From DATJGF01 sp035495315 (GTDB taxonomy: Bacteria; Verrucomicrobiota; Verrucomicrobiia; Limisphaerales; UBA8199): DNA of 64,000 bases. A program made the translations under genes and the position numbers. The stretch spans positions 1 to 64,000 of the forward strand of contig DATJGF010000121.1 in assembly GCA_035495315.1 (NCBI GenBank), given 5' to 3'. Below the pieces are notes generated by a model. The model did not search any database and was not told the origin of the DNA. It saw nothing but the letters and a program-made list of their open reading frames with translations. Positions 16,485-25,443 of this stretch are shown here, piece after piece (within the stretch, counting starts at the first letter, position 1; every line of letters starts with the position of its first letter).

Positions 16485-17858
16485 CTACAACCCGCCGACC
16501 GCACGGGCGAGCGCGTATTGCGCCTTGTTGAATTCGGACAAAGTCGTGACGTAATCTGAGCGAGCGCGTGTGAGGTCTTGTTGGGCTTGAATATCCTCGA
16601 GCACAATGCCCACGCCAAATTGCTTTCGCTCGTGAGTCAGCCGCAGGGTTTCGGTGGCGGTGCCGAGATTTCGTTCCGTGACGTCAATTTGCGCCCCCAA
16701 GGACTGCATTCGAGCGACAATCGTCACAACATCGGAACTGATCGCGTCCTTGAGTTTGGAGCCCTCGATTGCCGCAGTCGCGACGCGAGCACGATTGGCT
16801 TTGATTCGTCCGCCATCAAATAGTCCGCCGGGTCCAATCTTCCAGCTGAGGCCGACCAGATAATCGCCCTCTGCGGCAAAATGACTCGGACCACTGTCGG
16901 GCCCACCGCCCAGCCCGCCGGCAAACACTTGCGCGCCGATCGTCGGCACTAAAGGACCGTAAACCGCGCCTTTCTCCGATTCACGCGCGGCGGAGAGGAA
17001 GGCGGCGTTCTGCTTCAATTCCGGCCGCGAGACCAAGGCTCGATCGACCAGGGCGATAGTTGAGACATTAGTCGGGAAAAGGGCAATGGGCAGCAGTTCG
17101 TGTTGTTGCGGGATTAATTCGACGCGCGGATCCAGATGCAGGATGCGGGCGAGATCGGCGCCAGCAATACGCAGGTGTTCGAGCGCCTGGCGCAGTCTGA
17201 TTTCGTATTGCTCGGTCTGTGATTGAACTCGCAATTCATCGCCCTTAAAGGCGATTCCTGCGGCGACGGCCGTGTGAAGCTGCTGTTGATAATCGCGGGA
17301 GGTCGTTAGAGCTTCGCCGGCGACCTCAACCAGCGCTTTGGCCCTGGCCAGCTCGAAGTATCCCTGAGCGGCATTGAGTACTGCGTCCTGTTGCTGGGCC
17401 TGTAGTCCCTGTTCCGAAGCTCTTACGAGTTGCTTCGCAGCCAGAGAATTATAAATCGCATCGCCCAGCATTACCTGAGCGGCGAGAGTAACGCCGGGAG
17501 AATAGGACTGGAAGTGGGCGTCGGAAATGATCCCGGAAGGGACAGCTTGCGCGACGCCATCGCGGCGGTGATAATTGACTCCAGGTGCGAGCCAAGGGAG
17601 GAACTGCTGGTTGGCGCTTTGACGATTGGCGAGGGCTTCCTTGAGGTGTTCGCGAGCAATCTGCACATCGAGATTTTGAGCGCCCGCCAGGCGCAACGCC
17701 GCAGGCAAATCGATGAAATACGACTCCTGAGTTTGTGGTCCAGTACTTATGGAATTTGTTGCGTTAGCGGGAAGATCTGCCGCGAAAGAATTGTTGACCG
17801 CCAGGCAAGCTGCGCACAGCGCGATACTCAATCGTAAATTGGAAATCGTAAATCTCAC
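16485..17858 (-). CDS. TolC-family outer membrane efflux protein
   Basis: A 457-residue OEP/TolC-like protein with a signal peptide (LRLSIALCAACLAVNNSFAA) and two OEP repeats. First repeat: LAGAQNLDVQIAREHLKEAL, LAAQVMLGDAIYNSLAAKQL, LNAAQGYFELARAKALVEVA. Second repeat: VDRALVSRPELKQNAAFLSA, WKIGPGGLFDGGRIKANRA, and a C-terminal QDLTRARSDYVTTLSEFNKA. It would form the outer-membrane duct of the adjacent RND pump. Its start overlaps the membrane-fusion gene by four bases. The first residues (RFTISNLRLSI) are encoded by a simple 'gatttacgatt' type repeat that also occurs near 5545-5575. Confidence 0.9.
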   Translation of the reverse strand: MRFTISNLRLSIALCAACLAVNNSFAADLPANATNSISTGPQTQESYFIDLPAALRLAGAQNLDVQIAREHLKEALANRQSANQQFLPWLAPGVNYHRRDGVAQAVPSGIISDAHFQSYSPGVTLAAQVMLGDAIYNSLAAKQLVRASEQGLQAQQQDAVLNAAQGYFELARAKALVEVAGEALTTSRDYQQQLHTAVAAGIAFKGDELRVQSQTEQYEIRLRQALEHLRIAGADLARILHLDPRVELIPQQHELLPIALFPTNVSTIALVDRALVSRPELKQNAAFLSAARESEKGAVYGPLVPTIGAQVFAGGLGGGPDSGPSHFAAEGDYLVGLSWKIGPGGLFDGGRIKANRARVATAAIEGSKLKDAISSDVVTIVARMQSLGAQIDVTERNLGTATETLRLTHERKQFGVGIVLEDIQAQQDLTRARSDYVTTLSEFNKAQYALARAVGGL

Positions 17859-19138
17859 CTCCCGTCCTCCGTCGACACCGGCTGTCCATCATTCAACGGC
17901 TGCTTGCCGATAAGAATAACGGGCTGTGGCGGCTCGACTCCAGAGGTGACCTCGACATTTGCTCCGTCATTGAATCCTGTCTGAATCGGCCTTTTTTTTG
18001 CCTTGCCCTCATTAATGATAAAAACGGAGGTCCCTGCTTTTTCCACCAGGACAGCTTGAGCAGGCAACAGGAGAGCATCGTGCTTGCGTTCAAGTTCGAG
18101 TTGGACGGTCGCGTAGGCTCCAGGCCGAAGTTCCCCATTTGGGTTTGGAATCTCGATTTCGGTTAGCATGGTTTTGGTCGCCGGGTCTAACGCATGCGCA
18201 AAGCGAGTTACCGAACTTGTGAAGCTCTTACCCGGCAACTCTTCAACGGCGATTTTCGCTGGAACGCCATTCTTAATGAACGGCACCTCGGGCTCTGGCA
18301 CAAAAACCTGTACGCGAACGCTGGTGTAGTCGATCAAAGTAAGTAGCGCCGCGTTTTGTGGAGTGCTGCCGGCGCTCGCCGCGGGGATGAATGCCCCGGG
18401 GTCGACGAACCTCGCCGTGATGCGGCCGGAAAAAGGAGCCGCAATGCGGGCATACTGCAAAAGCGTTTGGGTCCGCTGCAATTTAGCCTGAGCGACCTCC
18501 CATTGGCCGCGCAAATCGTCAACGGTTTGGGGCACGACGAGGTCCGGGGCTTTGTTCCGGGCCTCGGATAGGCGCTCATAATTAGTACGCGCCACGGTGG
18601 TCTCAGCCTGATATTGGGCCTGGTCGGCCAAAAGTTCAGGAACTTCGATTTGAGCGAGTAAGTCTCCTTCCTTCACTTCGTCGCCTTTATCAACATTCAA
18701 CGTTTTTAGGTAGCCCGAGACTTTGGCGTACAGAGTCGCCTCCTGACGTCCCAGAATACGGAAGGTTGGCAGTGTGATCGTTCGGGCGATTTCGCCGCGC
18801 TTTGGGAGGACAGTTTGGACTTTGATTGGGGCAGCTGGCTTTTGTGCTGGAGCCGAAGAAGAAGGTTGGCAACCAGTAAGAAACAGACCAGCAGCGGAAC
18901 CCGAGAAAAATAAGCAGCATAGTCGGGGCGATAATGACTGAAGGCCGCGAGTAACGCAGAGTTTTACTCTGCTGTACCGCCGATTTCCAATCGGCCGGGT
19001 TGGGACGCCCACGGGTGGGAACCGACCCCGTCTGCAGAGTGAAACTCTGCGATACAGCAGAGTAAAACTCTGCGTTACTCTTCGCAGGCTGAAACTCTGC
19101 GCTATTGGGTGCGGGCTGCAGGTAGTAAATCTGTTCAT
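17855..19138 (-). CDS. RND efflux periplasmic adaptor (membrane fusion protein), lipoprotein
   Basis: An HlyD/AcrA-like adaptor. The mature part starts at a lipobox (GLFLTGC, about residue 91). A first beta/lipoyl segment follows (LYAKVSGYLKTLNVDKGDEV, LLAQIEVPELLADQAQYQAE), then a coiled hairpin, a second lipoyl segment (IAAPFSGRITARFVDPGAFI), a beta-barrel (VRVQVFVPEPEVPFIKNGVP) and a membrane-proximal domain. It bridges the RND pump and TolC protein; the three genes overlap or nearly touch. The only in-frame ATG with the lipobox is 19138, which places about 65 residues of repeat-encoded sequence (18949-19080) before the signal peptide. An ATG at about 18926 in another frame (MLLIFLG...) would give a normal signal only with a frameshift. 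The start is therefore uncertain. Confidence 0.88.
   Translation of the reverse strand: MNRFTTCSPHPIAQSFSLRRVTQSFTLLYRRVSLCRRGRFPPVGVPTRPIGNRRYSRVKLCVTRGLQSLSPRLCCLFFSGSAAGLFLTGCQPSSSAPAQKPAAPIKVQTVLPKRGEIARTITLPTFRILGRQEATLYAKVSGYLKTLNVDKGDEVKEGDLLAQIEVPELLADQAQYQAETTVARTNYERLSEARNKAPDLVVPQTVDDLRGQWEVAQAKLQRTQTLLQYARIAAPFSGRITARFVDPGAFIPAASAGSTPQNAALLTLIDYTSVRVQVFVPEPEVPFIKNGVPAKIAVEELPGKSFTSSVTRFAHALDPATKTMLTEIEIPNPNGELRPGAYATVQLELERKHDALLLPAQAVLVEKAGTSVFIINEGKAKKRPIQTGFNDGANVEVTSGVEPPQPVILIGKQPLNDGQPVSTEDGR
18949..19080. repeat. 132-bp palindromic element with 28-base perfect arms inside the adaptor reading frame
   Basis: Arms at 18949-18976 and 19053-19080 are perfect reverse complements (core taacgcagagttttactctg / cagagtaaaactctgcgtta). 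Related 'cagagtgaaactctgc' copies occur in the interior and just beyond the right arm to about 19105. A relative lies at 31611-31657. The element is translated in frame as part of the N-terminus of the efflux adaptor. It looks like a dispersed palindromic repeat inserted at the gene start. Confidence 0.85.
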
Positions 19139-19152
19139 CGTTTTCGTGTAAT

Positions 19153-22100
19153 TTACGTCGCAGGGCTGGTGGCGGTGTCGTCCGGGTTGAGCGAAGCGGA
19201 TCGTCGGTGAGCGCGGGCTTGAAACAAAGTAAAAAGGGCCGGCAAAACCAATAGGGTTGCCACGGTTGCGACTGCCAGTCCGCCAATGACCGCCCGCCCC
19301 AGCGGCGCGGTTTGCTGGGCACCTTCACCCAGGCCAATCGCCATCGGCACCATACCAGCAATCATCGCAAGGCTCGTCATCAGAATCGGACGCAACCGGG
19401 TACGCGCTGCTTCTACTGCCGCGTCTTGCGCGGAGGCTCCGGAGAGCCGACTGCGTTCGGCAAAAGTGACGAGCAGAATTGCGTTCGCGACGGCAACGCC
19501 CACGGCCATGATCGCGCCCATGAACGATTGGATATTCAGCGTCGTACCTGTAAGCCATAGGATTAGCACGACACCAGCGATAACGGCCGGAGCCGTGGAT
19601 ACGACCAGGAGCGACAGTTTGAGCGATTGAAAATTGGCGGCCAGTAACAGAAACATTACCACGACAGCCAACAGCAACCCGCTGCGTAGTCCATCTAACA
19701 TTTGCTCCAATGGAACAATTTGGCCCCGCACGGCAACCGTTATGCCGGCCGGCGGCTGGCCCAACTCCTGGAGCGCAGCGTTAACTTGTTTGGAGACGGT
19801 GCCAAGATCAGCCCCCTGGATATTCGCGGTGAGCGTCACCATGCGCTGCATATTGTAGCGTTCGTATTGCCCGACAGCCGTGCCTTCGCTGACCGCTGCG
19901 ACATTTCGCAACAACAAGCTTTGGTTCTCATGCTGCGCGACGGGCAAATTGCGGGCTTGTTCCAGTGAATCCATTTTTGCCTGAGGGATTTGCACCTGGA
20001 GTTGGTAAGAAACGCCGCTGTTCGGGTCGGCCCAATAGTTCGGCACGACAAAGCGGCTCGAGGACGTCGCGGTTACTAAAGCGCGGGAAATATCGACCTC
20101 TTTGACCCCCATTATTCCAGCCTTTTCGCGGTCCACATGAACATCAATGGTAGGATAATCCAAGGCTTGCCCAAATTGCAGATCGCGCAGGGAAGAAATC
20201 TGCTGGAGCTTTGCTTTGATTTGCTCTGCAAAGGCGCGATCGGCGGGTAGGTTTTGCCCTGTAACGGCAACCTCGATTGGAGTCGGTGAACCGAGGCTCA
20301 TCACCCGGCTGACGATGTCGCTCGGTTCAAACGAGAAACTCACATTCGGCAATTTCTCTGCAAAGAGACTGCGCAACCGTTCTTTCAAATGCTCGATGTG
20401 CATTTTGGTTCCCGGCTTTAGCTGCACTTGGAGCACCCCTTCCTCGGGGCCTCCGTTCCACAAATAAATCAAGTTGATGGGATAAGAGGGGCCGTGCACA
20501 CCAAGGAAGCCGAGCGTGATAGCGACATTTTGCGGTCCAACTTCCCCTTTGATGAGGTCCAGGGCCTGAAGGGCGATGGCTTCGGTTCGATCAATTTCGG
20601 TACCCGTCGGTGCGCGAAAGCGCAGTTGGATTTGGCCGGCATCAACCTGCGGAAAGATTTCGGTCCCGAGTCGGCGTCCCGCTAATAAAATAACGACTGC
20701 GGCCACAATCAAGTAAGCGGCCAGAACCACCCACCGGCCATGGACAAATTTCTGTGCGACTTGACCGTAGTGCTGTTGGAAGCGTGCAAAACCTTGTTCG
20801 GCGCGCACATGCCCGGTGGCGCGCCCACGCAGAACCCACACTGAAAGGATAGGGACCAAGGTGCTCGACAAGAAGTATGAAACCACCATGGAAAACCCAA
20901 CGGCGAGTGAAAGGGGCAGAAACATCGCTTTGGCGGCGCCGGCCATGAACAAGGTAGGGCTGAAGATCGCCAGAATGCACAGCATCGCGAGCAAACGAGG
21001 GACGGCCGTTTCAGTGCTGGCCTCCAACGCTGCGCGTCCGAGCGAAGCGCCGCGAACCAGGTGAGTATGAATGTTTTCGATGCAAACAGTAGCCTCGTCT
21101 ACCAGGATGCCAACGGCGAGGGCCAAGCCACCCAAGGTCATGATGTTGATGGTGAATCCGGTCAGCCACAACGCGAGCACGGCCCCCAACAGGGACAATG
21201 GAATATTAATGACGACAATGAGGGCGCTGCGCCAATCGCGTAAAAAAAGCAGCACCATCAGGCCGGTTAAGGCGGCGCCCAAAGCCCCTTCGAGCGTGAG
21301 ACCGCCAATGGCTCGGGTAACGTAGGGCGACTGGTCGAATTCATAACTGACTCTGACGTCCGGCGGCAGCACGCTTTGGAACTTGGCGAGATTCGCTTTG
21401 ACCAGATTGACGACCGAAAGTGTCGAGGCGTTGGAACGTTTCGTCACCGGAATGTAGACGGTGCGGCGGCCATCGACCAACGCATAGCTCGTCACAATAT
21501 CCGAGCCATCGATCACTTGCCCCACGTCCCGCAGATAAACAGTCGGGAAAACACCAACTCGAATCGCAACTCCTTCCAGGTCTTTGATGTTCCTGACAAC
21601 CGCGTTTAAAGGGACCATGGGGTATTTTCCAGCTACCAGCATGTTACCAGACGGACTGATGAGATTCGCCGAAGTAACCGCCGTAACTATTTCGTCAGGC
21701 GACATATTGTAGGCGCGCAGACGTTCCGGCTTCAGATTGACGATAATGCTGCGGGCACTGCCGCCAAACGGTGGCGGGGCAGAGACCCCGGGTAAGGTGG
21801 CGAACAACGGCCGCACGCGGTTCAGTGCTAGATCCTGCATTTCGCCGACAGTGCGGCTGCTGCTGGAGAATACCAGCGTGCCCACCGGAACACTCCCGGC
21901 ATCAAAACGCATTACAAATGGCGGGACCGTTCCTGGCGGCATGAAAGCTCGCGCCCGATTGACATAAGCGACCGTCTCCGACATCGCTTGAGACATGTCG
22001 GTCCCGGGATGGAATTGCAGTTTGAGCAACGCCGCGCCTTGGATGGACTTGGATTCGACGTGTTCGATGCCGGTGATATAGAGGAAGTGATACTCGTAGT

Positions 22101-22296
22101 AATAAGTGAGGTATCCTTCCATCTGGGCGGGGTCCATTCCCCCGTACGGTTGGGCGACGTAGATGGTTGGAATGCCCAACGGGGGAAAGATGTCCCGAGG
22201 CATTCGGTAAATCGCCAAACCGGCTCCCAGGACGACCGCCACGATCAAGACGATGACGGTTAGAGGTCGCCGCAGCGCGCTGGCAATCAAGTTCAT
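19153..22296 (-). CDS. RND efflux transporter permease subunit (AcrB/HAE-like)
   Basis: A 1047-residue inner-membrane RND pump with the usual duplicated topology: TM1 at the N-terminus (PLTVIVLIVAVVLGAGLAIY), a large periplasmic loop, six helices at about 330-540, a second loop, and six helices at about 850-1030. Motifs include VGILVDEATVCIENIHTHLV in TM4, where AcrB has Asp-Asp and here there is Asp-Glu. MAVGVAVANAILLVTFAERS lies in the TM10 area; the lysine found there in AcrB is replaced. It overlaps the upstream PadR gene by four bases and is followed after 14 bases by the adaptor gene, forming a PadR-RND-MFP-TolC operon. It probably extrudes drugs or other hydrophobic compounds; substrate unknown. 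Confidence 0.94.
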   Translation of the reverse strand: MNLIASALRRPLTVIVLIVAVVLGAGLAIYRMPRDIFPPLGIPTIYVAQPYGGMDPAQMEGYLTYYYEYHFLYITGIEHVESKSIQGAALLKLQFHPGTDMSQAMSETVAYVNRARAFMPPGTVPPFVMRFDAGSVPVGTLVFSSSSRTVGEMQDLALNRVRPLFATLPGVSAPPPFGGSARSIIVNLKPERLRAYNMSPDEIVTAVTSANLISPSGNMLVAGKYPMVPLNAVVRNIKDLEGVAIRVGVFPTVYLRDVGQVIDGSDIVTSYALVDGRRTVYIPVTKRSNASTLSVVNLVKANLAKFQSVLPPDVRVSYEFDQSPYVTRAIGGLTLEGALGAALTGLMVLLFLRDWRSALIVVINIPLSLLGAVLALWLTGFTINIMTLGGLALAVGILVDEATVCIENIHTHLVRGASLGRAALEASTETAVPRLLAMLCILAIFSPTLFMAGAAKAMFLPLSLAVGFSMVVSYFLSSTLVPILSVWVLRGRATGHVRAEQGFARFQQHYGQVAQKFVHGRWVVLAAYLIVAAVVILLAGRRLGTEIFPQVDAGQIQLRFRAPTGTEIDRTEAIALQALDLIKGEVGPQNVAITLGFLGVHGPSYPINLIYLWNGGPEEGVLQVQLKPGTKMHIEHLKERLRSLFAEKLPNVSFSFEPSDIVSRVMSLGSPTPIEVAVTGQNLPADRAFAEQIKAKLQQISSLRDLQFGQALDYPTIDVHVDREKAGIMGVKEVDISRALVTATSSSRFVVPNYWADPNSGVSYQLQVQIPQAKMDSLEQARNLPVAQHENQSLLLRNVAAVSEGTAVGQYERYNMQRMVTLTANIQGADLGTVSKQVNAALQELGQPPAGITVAVRGQIVPLEQMLDGLRSGLLLAVVVMFLLLAANFQSLKLSLLVVSTAPAVIAGVVLILWLTGTTLNIQSFMGAIMAVGVAVANAILLVTFAERSRLSGASAQDAAVEAARTRLRPILMTSLAMIAGMVPMAIGLGEGAQQTAPLGRAVIGGLAVATVATLLVLPALFTLFQARAHRRSASLNPDDTATSPAT

Positions 22297-22622
22297 GTCC
22301 GATGACTCCCCTGCCCCAGCACCACTTCCCGATGCAGTTCTCTGATTTGCTCGCGAAGCACCTTCAAAACTTTGCGCCCTTCGGCGGTCAGCTGATAATC
22401 TTTGCGCGCTCGTGCCCCGCCGTTTGGGTCACACTTGCCTTTAATCCAGCCCAGGCGCTCCATCCGGTTGAGCAATGGGTAGAGCGTGCCTGGACTCAGC
22501 TCGTAGCCGTGGCGGCGTAGTTCCAGCAAGATCCATTGGCCATGGATGGGAGACTCACCTGCATGATACAGGATATGGGCCTTCCAAAACCCGAGAAGAA
22601 TTTCCCGGGAAGCGGCTTTCAT
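22293..22622 (-). CDS. PadR-family transcriptional regulator
   Basis: A 109-residue PadR regulator starting at KAASREILLGFWKAHILYHA. It has the winged-helix core PIHGQWILLELRRHGYELSP, GTLYPLLNRMERLGWIKGK, and a wing (RARKDYQLTAEGRKVLKVL). The ATG at 22622 starts the conserved domain; an upstream in-frame ATG adds 83 non-conserved residues. It is the first gene of the efflux operon and its stop overlaps the RND start, so it likely represses the operon until an effector binds. Palindromes cgatatcg (22640-22647) and gttataac (22623-22630) sit just upstream of its start and are candidate operator half-sites (inference). Confidence 0.9.
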   Translation of the reverse strand: MKAASREILLGFWKAHILYHAGESPIHGQWILLELRRHGYELSPGTLYPLLNRMERLGWIKGKCDPNGGARARKDYQLTAEGRKVLKVLREQIRELHREVVLGQGSHRT

Positions 22623-22851
22623 GTTATAACGAAGGGCGATATCGAAGAACGTAATTGTGCCCCAAAAGTTGTCAAGGGAAAGGCATTCAAAAAGCCGGAG
22701 CCGGCGGGACCGTGTTTGGACAAGTAGTTCAAGTCTCTGGCTGGCAGGGCTCTGGCTGGATCGTGGCAATCCCGTGCCAATCATCTTGCTTATGCATGGG
22801 GCCTGTCGATACTGTATATAAGGCATTTGATGATTCCTGGGAACCAAAGCC
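22623..22851. promoter_or_regulatory. Divergent promoter region between PadR efflux operon and hybrid kinase
   Basis: This 229-base region between divergent genes must hold both promoters. Near the kinase, a ttgctt followed about 17 bases later by atactg/tatataagg (around 22785-22823) could be a sigma70-like pair. Near PadR, two short palindromes (gttataac and cgatatcg) could bind PadR. None of these can be confirmed from sequence alone. Confidence 0.35.
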
Positions 22852-25407
22852 ATGCCTGAGAAAAGCGCCAATCACGCTGTTGATCATGGCCGGACAGTGG
22901 GCTTACCCGACTACCACGTCATGGTCCTACTGGTCGATGACCAGGCCCTCGTCTGCGAGGCGGTCCGGCGCGCCTTGGCCAATCAAGCCGATATCGATTT
23001 CCATTATTGCGCAGACGCGCGCGAAGCCCTGGCCGTTGCCAATCAAATTAAACCAACGGTCATACTCCAGGACCTGGTGATGCCGGGGATCGACGGCCTG
23101 ACCCTCTTAAATCAATATCGCGCGAATCCCGGCACAAAAGATATCCCCATTATCGTCCTGTCTACCAATGAGAACCCCCAAGTCAAGGGGCAGGCCTTCG
23201 CGCTCGGTGCCAACGATTACCTGGTCAAGTTGCCGGACAAAATCGAGCTGATTGCCCGCATTCGCTATCATTCGAAGGCCTTCCTCAACGTATTGCAGCG
23301 TGATGCCGCCTACCGGGCGTTGCGTGAGAGTCAGCAGCAGTTGATTGAAAGCAATGCCGCACTCATCTCGCTGAACCAACGGCTGGAGGAGGCAACGCTG
23401 GCGAAGTCGCAGTTTCTCGCCAACATGAGCCATGAGATTCGCACGCCGATGAATGGGGTACTTGGAATGACGGCCTTGCTGCTGGATACAGAACTGACAG
23501 ACGAACAAAGAGACTATGTCGAGGCAACACGCAGCAGCGCTGACGCCCTGCTGACGATCATCAACGACATCCTGGATTTTTCAAAAATTGAGTCCGGCAA
23601 ACTCGAACTCGAGAACCATCCCTTCGAGCTTCATACCTGTATCGAAGAGGTGCTCGACTTGCTCGCGGGAAAAGCTGCTGAAAAAAACCTGGACCTGGCT
23701 TATGTCGTTGATGACGCCATTCCCAAGCTGCTGGTGAGCGATGTGACGCGGCTGCGTCAAATCCTGGTTAATTTGGTCGGTAATGCGGTCAAATTCACCC
23801 CTCAAGGCGAGGTGGTTATCGAGGTCGTTCCCGCAAGCCGCTCCCCGCGATCCATAAACCCGGGTCAAAAGCAGGATACGGAGTTCCTGCGACATCCCGA
23901 GGAATGGTTATTGCACTTTTCCGTACGCGACACTGGGATTGGCATTCCGCTGGATAAACAAAGCCGGCTGTTTAAATCGTTTCAGCAAGTGGACGCCTCG
24001 ACGACGCGCCACTATGGTGGCACCGGCCTGGGTTTGGCCATTTCCAAACGGCTGGCGGAATTGCTTGGCGGTAAAATTTGGGTGGATAGTGACGCTGGGA
24101 AAGGGGCGACATTTCATTTCACAATTTTGGCGAGTGCTGGGACAGGCGGCGCTCCACCGCCCTGGCAAGGCCCACAGCCGCAGCTCGCCGGCAAGCGCCT
24201 GCTGTTGATTGAAGATAATCCCACTAACCGCAGGATCGTAACCTTTCGTGCCAGCCAGTGGGGCATGTCGGTGGAAACCGCGGTTAACGGACGGGACGCG
24301 CTTCGGCTCCTGAGCCAGAACAAACCGGACGTCGCCATAGTTGATGTGCAATTGCCTGATACCGACGGGCTCGGGCTAGCCAATGGGATTCGCCAACAAC
24401 AAGGGGCCAACTTGCCACTGTTGCTGCTCTCCTCGGCTCGCTTACGGAGCGACGACCCGCGGCCGGCGGAACTCGGGGCATCGGTTTACATTCATAAACC
24501 GATTCGTCCGGCGCAGTTGCTCGATGCTCTTTGTCGCGCGATGAGCATCCAACTGCAGCGCGAGAAAAAAGCGCCGGTCTCCCCTGCCCTGGATTCGAAC
24601 CTGGCGCGTCGTTTGCCACTACGTTTGCTGCTGGCCGACGATAACCCGATTAACCAGAAAGTTGGGCTAAGTGTGCTCCAAAAGCTAGGTTACCGCGCCG
24701 ATCTGGCCAATAACGGCCTCGAGGTGCTGAAGGCGCTGGAACAAAAAGTATACGACCTGCTCTTTTTGGATGTTCAAATGCCCGAAATGGACGGCCTCGA
24801 AACCGCCCGTCAAATCTGCCGCCGCTGGCCACCCGAACGCCGACCTTGCATCATTGCCATGACCGGCAACGCCTTAATGGGGGACCGGGAAAAGTGCCTT
24901 GCCGCAGGCATGGATGATTATATCTCCAAACCGGTTCGCATCGCTGAGTTGCAGTCCGCGCTCGAACGTTGGGGTCCGTTAAAGAGCCGTAGGTCTGATA
25001 CGACGCAGATGGGACGAAAACCAAACGATGACCTGCTCGATCAAAGTCTGCTCACAGAATTGCGCACGATGCCGGCCGCGGACGGCATCAGCATGCTACA
25101 AGAATTGGTCGATCTATTCCTGCAAGGAGCGCCCGAACGGCTCACGCAGATCAGCCAATCTCTGCAAGACCCTGCTAAACTCGCTTTTTATGCTCAATCC
25201 CTCAAAAGCATGAGCGTAAACCTCGGCGCCAAACGTATTACTCAACTGTCACAGCGACTTGAGGATTTGGCGAGTTCTGGCAATGTCACGGAGGCCCCTA
25301 CCGTGCTGCTCGAGCTTCAATCCACATATAACCGCACAAGGTCCCAATTATTGGCATTGCTACCGGAGCAGCCAGGGTCGCCCCCCGGCCCGTGCGGCAT
25401 CATTTAA
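22852..25407 (+). CDS. Hybrid histidine kinase with WspR-type receiver: REC-HisKA-HATPase-REC-REC-degenerate HPt
   Basis: An 851-residue cytoplasmic protein with no membrane segment. Receiver 1 (about 22-145) has MVLLVDDQALVCEAVRRAL, the Asp in TVILQDLVMPGIDGLTLL, and GANDYLVKLPDKIELIARIR. This, and the following YRALRESQQQLIESN linker, closely resemble WspR as I recall it; WspR would continue into GGDEF. Here the protein continues into HisKA (H194 in NMSHEIRTPMNGVLGM), HATPase_c (ILVNLVGNAVKF, VRDTGIGIPLDKQ, GGTGLGLAISKRL), and two more receivers (LLLIEDNPTNRRIV with VDVQLPDTDG; LLLADDNPINQKVG with LDVQMPEMDGLE). A C-terminal HPt-like domain reads AQSLKSMSVNLGAKRI, with Gln where the phospho-His is expected. 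It probably takes phosphate from a Wsp-type CheA and processes it further. Confidence 0.9.
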   Translation: MPEKSANHAVDHGRTVGLPDYHVMVLLVDDQALVCEAVRRALANQADIDFHYCADAREALAVANQIKPTVILQDLVMPGIDGLTLLNQYRANPGTKDIPIIVLSTNENPQVKGQAFALGANDYLVKLPDKIELIARIRYHSKAFLNVLQRDAAYRALRESQQQLIESNAALISLNQRLEEATLAKSQFLANMSHEIRTPMNGVLGMTALLLDTELTDEQRDYVEATRSSADALLTIINDILDFSKIESGKLELENHPFELHTCIEEVLDLLAGKAAEKNLDLAYVVDDAIPKLLVSDVTRLRQILVNLVGNAVKFTPQGEVVIEVVPASRSPRSINPGQKQDTEFLRHPEEWLLHFSVRDTGIGIPLDKQSRLFKSFQQVDASTTRHYGGTGLGLAISKRLAELLGGKIWVDSDAGKGATFHFTILASAGTGGAPPPWQGPQPQLAGKRLLLIEDNPTNRRIVTFRASQWGMSVETAVNGRDALRLLSQNKPDVAIVDVQLPDTDGLGLANGIRQQQGANLPLLLLSSARLRSDDPRPAELGASVYIHKPIRPAQLLDALCRAMSIQLQREKKAPVSPALDSNLARRLPLRLLLADDNPINQKVGLSVLQKLGYRADLANNGLEVLKALEQKVYDLLFLDVQMPEMDGLETARQICRRWPPERRPCIIAMTGNALMGDREKCLAAGMDDYISKPVRIAELQSALERWGPLKSRRSDTTQMGRKPNDDLLDQSLLTELRTMPAADGISMLQELVDLFLQGAPERLTQISQSLQDPAKLAFYAQSLKSMSVNLGAKRITQLSQRLEDLASSGNVTEAPTVLLELQSTYNRTRSQLLALLPEQPGSPPGPCGII

Positions 25408-25443
25408 CGTCTTCAGCTTGCATCAACCTGGGGCCTAGCCAAG

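Noticed and set aside
18690..19361. A 223-codon minus-strand frame overlapping the adaptor and pump genes
   Set aside because: It lies in another frame of two well-supported genes and has no domain. Only its internal MLLIFLG segment is of interest as a possible lost start of the adaptor.
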